In this document: one piece after another, positions 6,687 through 8,034 of the stretch
Layout of the letters: every line of letters starts with the position of its first letter
How positions within the stretch are numbered: position 1 is the first letter of the stretch
Source: Rikenellaceae bacterium
Lineage (GTDB): Bacteria > Bacteroidota > Bacteroidia > Bacteroidales > Rikenellaceae
Length of the DNA stretch: 8,034 nucleotides
Assembly: GCA_020859745.1 (NCBI GenBank)
Contig: JAJBVQ010000197.1
Span: forward strand, 1 to 8,034
Direction of reading: 5' to 3'
The notes under the pieces: generated by a model
What the model was told of the DNA's origin: nothing
Seen by the model: only the letters and a program-made list of their open reading frames with translations
The model's database searches: none
Made by a program: the position numbers and the translations under genes

Positions 6687-7733
6687 ATGAGCCGCACCGA
6701 AATATCGTCGCTGGGCAAGGTCGCCTTCGTCGAACAGCTGACCCAGCCTTTCACCACCAACAGCAACACCCATATTCGCCAGGGGATCGGCGACGACGGC
6801 GCCGTGATCGACCGCGGCGGGTGGCTGGAGGTCATCAGCGAGGCCACGATGCTCGAAGGGATCGACTTCGACCTGACCTACACGCCGCTGGAACACCTGG
6901 GCTATAAGCTGGTCGTGGCGGCGGTGTCGAACGTCTGCGCCATGAACGCGCGGGCGGAGTACCTGACAATTAGTATCGGGCTGTCGGCGCGCTTTTCGGT
7001 GGAAGATGCCACGGCGCTCTACGACGGGATCAAGCGGGCGACGGACGAGTACAAGCTGGACCTGATCGGGGGGAACACCTCGGCGTCGCTGACGGGGCTG
7101 AACCTGATGGCGACGGTGATCGGCTCCACGTCGGAGGAGGAGCTGACGCTGCGCAGCGGGGCGAAGGACAAAGACCTGCTCTGCGTGACGGGCAACCTGG
7201 GGGCGGCCTACATGGGGCTGCAACTGCTGGAGCGCGAGAAACGGGTGCTCAAGGGCAACTCGACGAGCCAGCCGGAGATCAACAAGGACCATGCCTATAT
7301 ATTACAGCGGCAGCTGAAGCCGGAGGCGCGGGTGGATATTCTGCAACAACTGCGCGAGGCGCAGATCAAGCCGACGGCGATGATCGACGTGACGCGGGGG
7401 CTGGCATCGGCGGCACTGCACATCTGCCGGCGGTCGGATGTGGGGGTGCGTATTTTCCTGAACCGGATTCCGATCGCCTCGGACACGTTCAAGATGGCGG
7501 AGGAGATGCACATAGACCCGGTGGTGGCGGCCCTGAATGGTGGGGACGATTTCGAGCTGCTGTTCACGGCTCCGCTGGACAAGCACCAGGAGCTGATGAC
7601 GATGCCGGGGGTGGACGTGATCGGACATATCGTCCCGGCTTCGGAAGGGGCGGCGCTGGTGACGCCGGACGGGGGCGAGATCCGGATTCAGGCCCCGGAC
7701 TGGATGGCACGGGTGGAGTCGGCGGACGAATAA
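6687..7733 (+). CDS. thiL: Thiamine-monophosphate kinase (ThiL) homologue with altered metal site
   Basis: 348 aa from the ATG at 6687 (MSRTEISSLG matches Bacteroidales ThiL; ATG 6669 would add 6 residues). ThiL phosphorylates thiamine monophosphate to the coenzyme, using ATP and several Mg ions. Family features kept: IGDDGAV with Asp36-37, EG..FDLTYTPLEHLGYK, GAAYMGLQLLEREK, LKPEARVDI, and NGGDDFELLFT with Asp287-288. Residues normally aspartate are changed: TTD is SEA (Ala53), SD.xAM is SN (Asn82), GGD is GGN (Asn130), TGDLGAAY is TGN (Asn170), SDG is TRG (Arg237); the usual VHF is IDF (Asp60). Overall length and frame are intact, so it is not a simple pseudogene. It may be a paralogue with another role, or an enzyme with reduced or lost kinase activity. 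The later half favours G-ending codons (CGG, GGG, GCG). Confidence 0.85.
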   Translation: MSRTEISSLGKVAFVEQLTQPFTTNSNTHIRQGIGDDGAVIDRGGWLEVISEATMLEGIDFDLTYTPLEHLGYKLVVAAVSNVCAMNARAEYLTISIGLSARFSVEDATALYDGIKRATDEYKLDLIGGNTSASLTGLNLMATVIGSTSEEELTLRSGAKDKDLLCVTGNLGAAYMGLQLLEREKRVLKGNSTSQPEINKDHAYILQRQLKPEARVDILQQLREAQIKPTAMIDVTRGLASAALHICRRSDVGVRIFLNRIPIASDTFKMAEEMHIDPVVAALNGGDDFELLFTAPLDKHQELMTMPGVDVIGHIVPASEGAALVTPDGGEIRIQAPDWMARVESADE

Positions 7734-7907
7734 GGGGCTTCGAGCCGCATAGGGCGGTGAGCGAGGAGCAAGTTATTTGCGCAATCCGCATGATTGCGGG
7801 GTGCCCAGAGGGGGGCCGGGGCGCGTCAAATTAGGTAAGAGGGACTCCAAAACGGCTATGCGAGTTGCTGATTTTCCGCATTTGCGGACGGCCCGTCTTT
7901 ATTGTAA
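7734..7907. other. Gene-free spacer after the thiL homologue
   Basis: No convincing ORF. It holds two hairpins: CGCAATC (7780-7786) pairing with 7792-7798, and TCCGCA-TT-TGCGGA at 7875-7888. The second is followed by a short GACG-GCC-CGTC stem and TTTATT, which could be a weak terminator for the thiL homologue. No strong T-tract terminator is present. Confidence 0.5.
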
Positions 7908-8003
7908 GGCCGGAGCCAGCGGAGGGGCTGCCCGAGCTTGTCGAGGGTTGTGCCCCTTCGCTGGGAGTGGCTCCGGGCCGCGCGACCTAAAGGTCGCAGT
8001 TAA
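7908..8003. repeat. Structured intergenic repeat, copy B2
   Basis: Outer arms 7908-7918 and 7968-7979 pair (one bulged C), and inner arms GCGGAGGGGC (7919-7928) and 7952-7961 pair with one wobble. A one-sided 6-nt bulge TGGGAG (7962-7967) sits at the same place as in B1. The apical part contains CCCGAGCTTGTCGAGGG (7931-7947). A GCGACC-TAAA-GGTCGC hairpin follows at 7982-7997. It has the same orientation as B1. Confidence 0.65.
7982..7997. repeat. Hairpin GCGACC-TAAA-GGTCGC
   Basis: A perfect 6-bp stem with a TAAA loop directly after the B2 arm. It occupies the position taken by CCGC-TAAC-GCGG after B1. No ORF or further feature is recognisable from here to the window end. Confidence 0.55.
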
Positions 8004-8034
8004 GCGAGAAAAAACATCGCGGCAGCGGCGGGGC

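Noticed and set aside
6651..7292. 213-codon open frame antisense to the thiL homologue
   Set aside because: Composition is typical of the reverse complement of a coding region, and there is no start context or motif.
6687..7733. thiL homologue as a pseudogene
   Set aside because: The frame is uninterrupted, of normal length, and many family motifs are intact, so altered function is more likely than decay.

Overview
The window looks like chromosomal DNA from a Bacteroidota bacterium, most likely a GC-rich member of the Bacteroidales (an Alistipes/Rikenellaceae-like organism is my best guess). The grounds are: TAnnTTTG-type -7 promoter boxes; A-rich leaders without Shine-Dalgarno sequences; a short-LID adenylate kinase; a Bacteroides-type ThiL homologue starting MSRTEISSLG; a GroEL with a GGMGGMM tail; and an RGG-tailed DEAD-box helicase. 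The exact genus is inference.

Layout. Positions 46-1416 (+) encode a secreted alpha/beta-hydrolase. It converges on the groESL operon (minus strand, groES 3469-3200 then groEL 3157-1523), and a strong hairpin terminator at 1439-1480 separates the two. Upstream of groES are a sigma-54-like -24/-12 element (3546-3530) and a perfect 15-bp-arm palindrome (3570-3601). Next comes a DEAD-box RNA helicase (minus, 5365-3629) with a leader of about 160 nt. A gene-free stretch (5538-5978) follows, filled with repeats: a 307-bp near-palindrome made of two inverted copies of a ~140-bp element, and then a second structured repeat (B1). Adenylate kinase (minus, 6554-5979) and a thiamine-monophosphate kinase homologue (plus, 6687-7733) diverge from a short promoter region. 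The last 300 bp have no gene and hold another copy (B2) of the structured repeat.

How the genes relate. GroES/GroEL (protein folding) and the helicase (RNA remodelling) are stress-type housekeeping functions on one strand, but the region before groES looks like an independent promoter. Adk and the ThiL homologue are housekeeping enzymes sharing a divergent control region. No phage, defence, CRISPR, transposase, tRNA or rRNA was found.

Most worth a second look: (1) the ThiL homologue has lost most of the family's metal-binding aspartates; (2) a sigma-54-type promoter and palindrome before groESL; (3) the 307-bp inverted element beside the helicase promoter; (4) two copies of a structured intergenic repeat whose stems show compensatory base changes.
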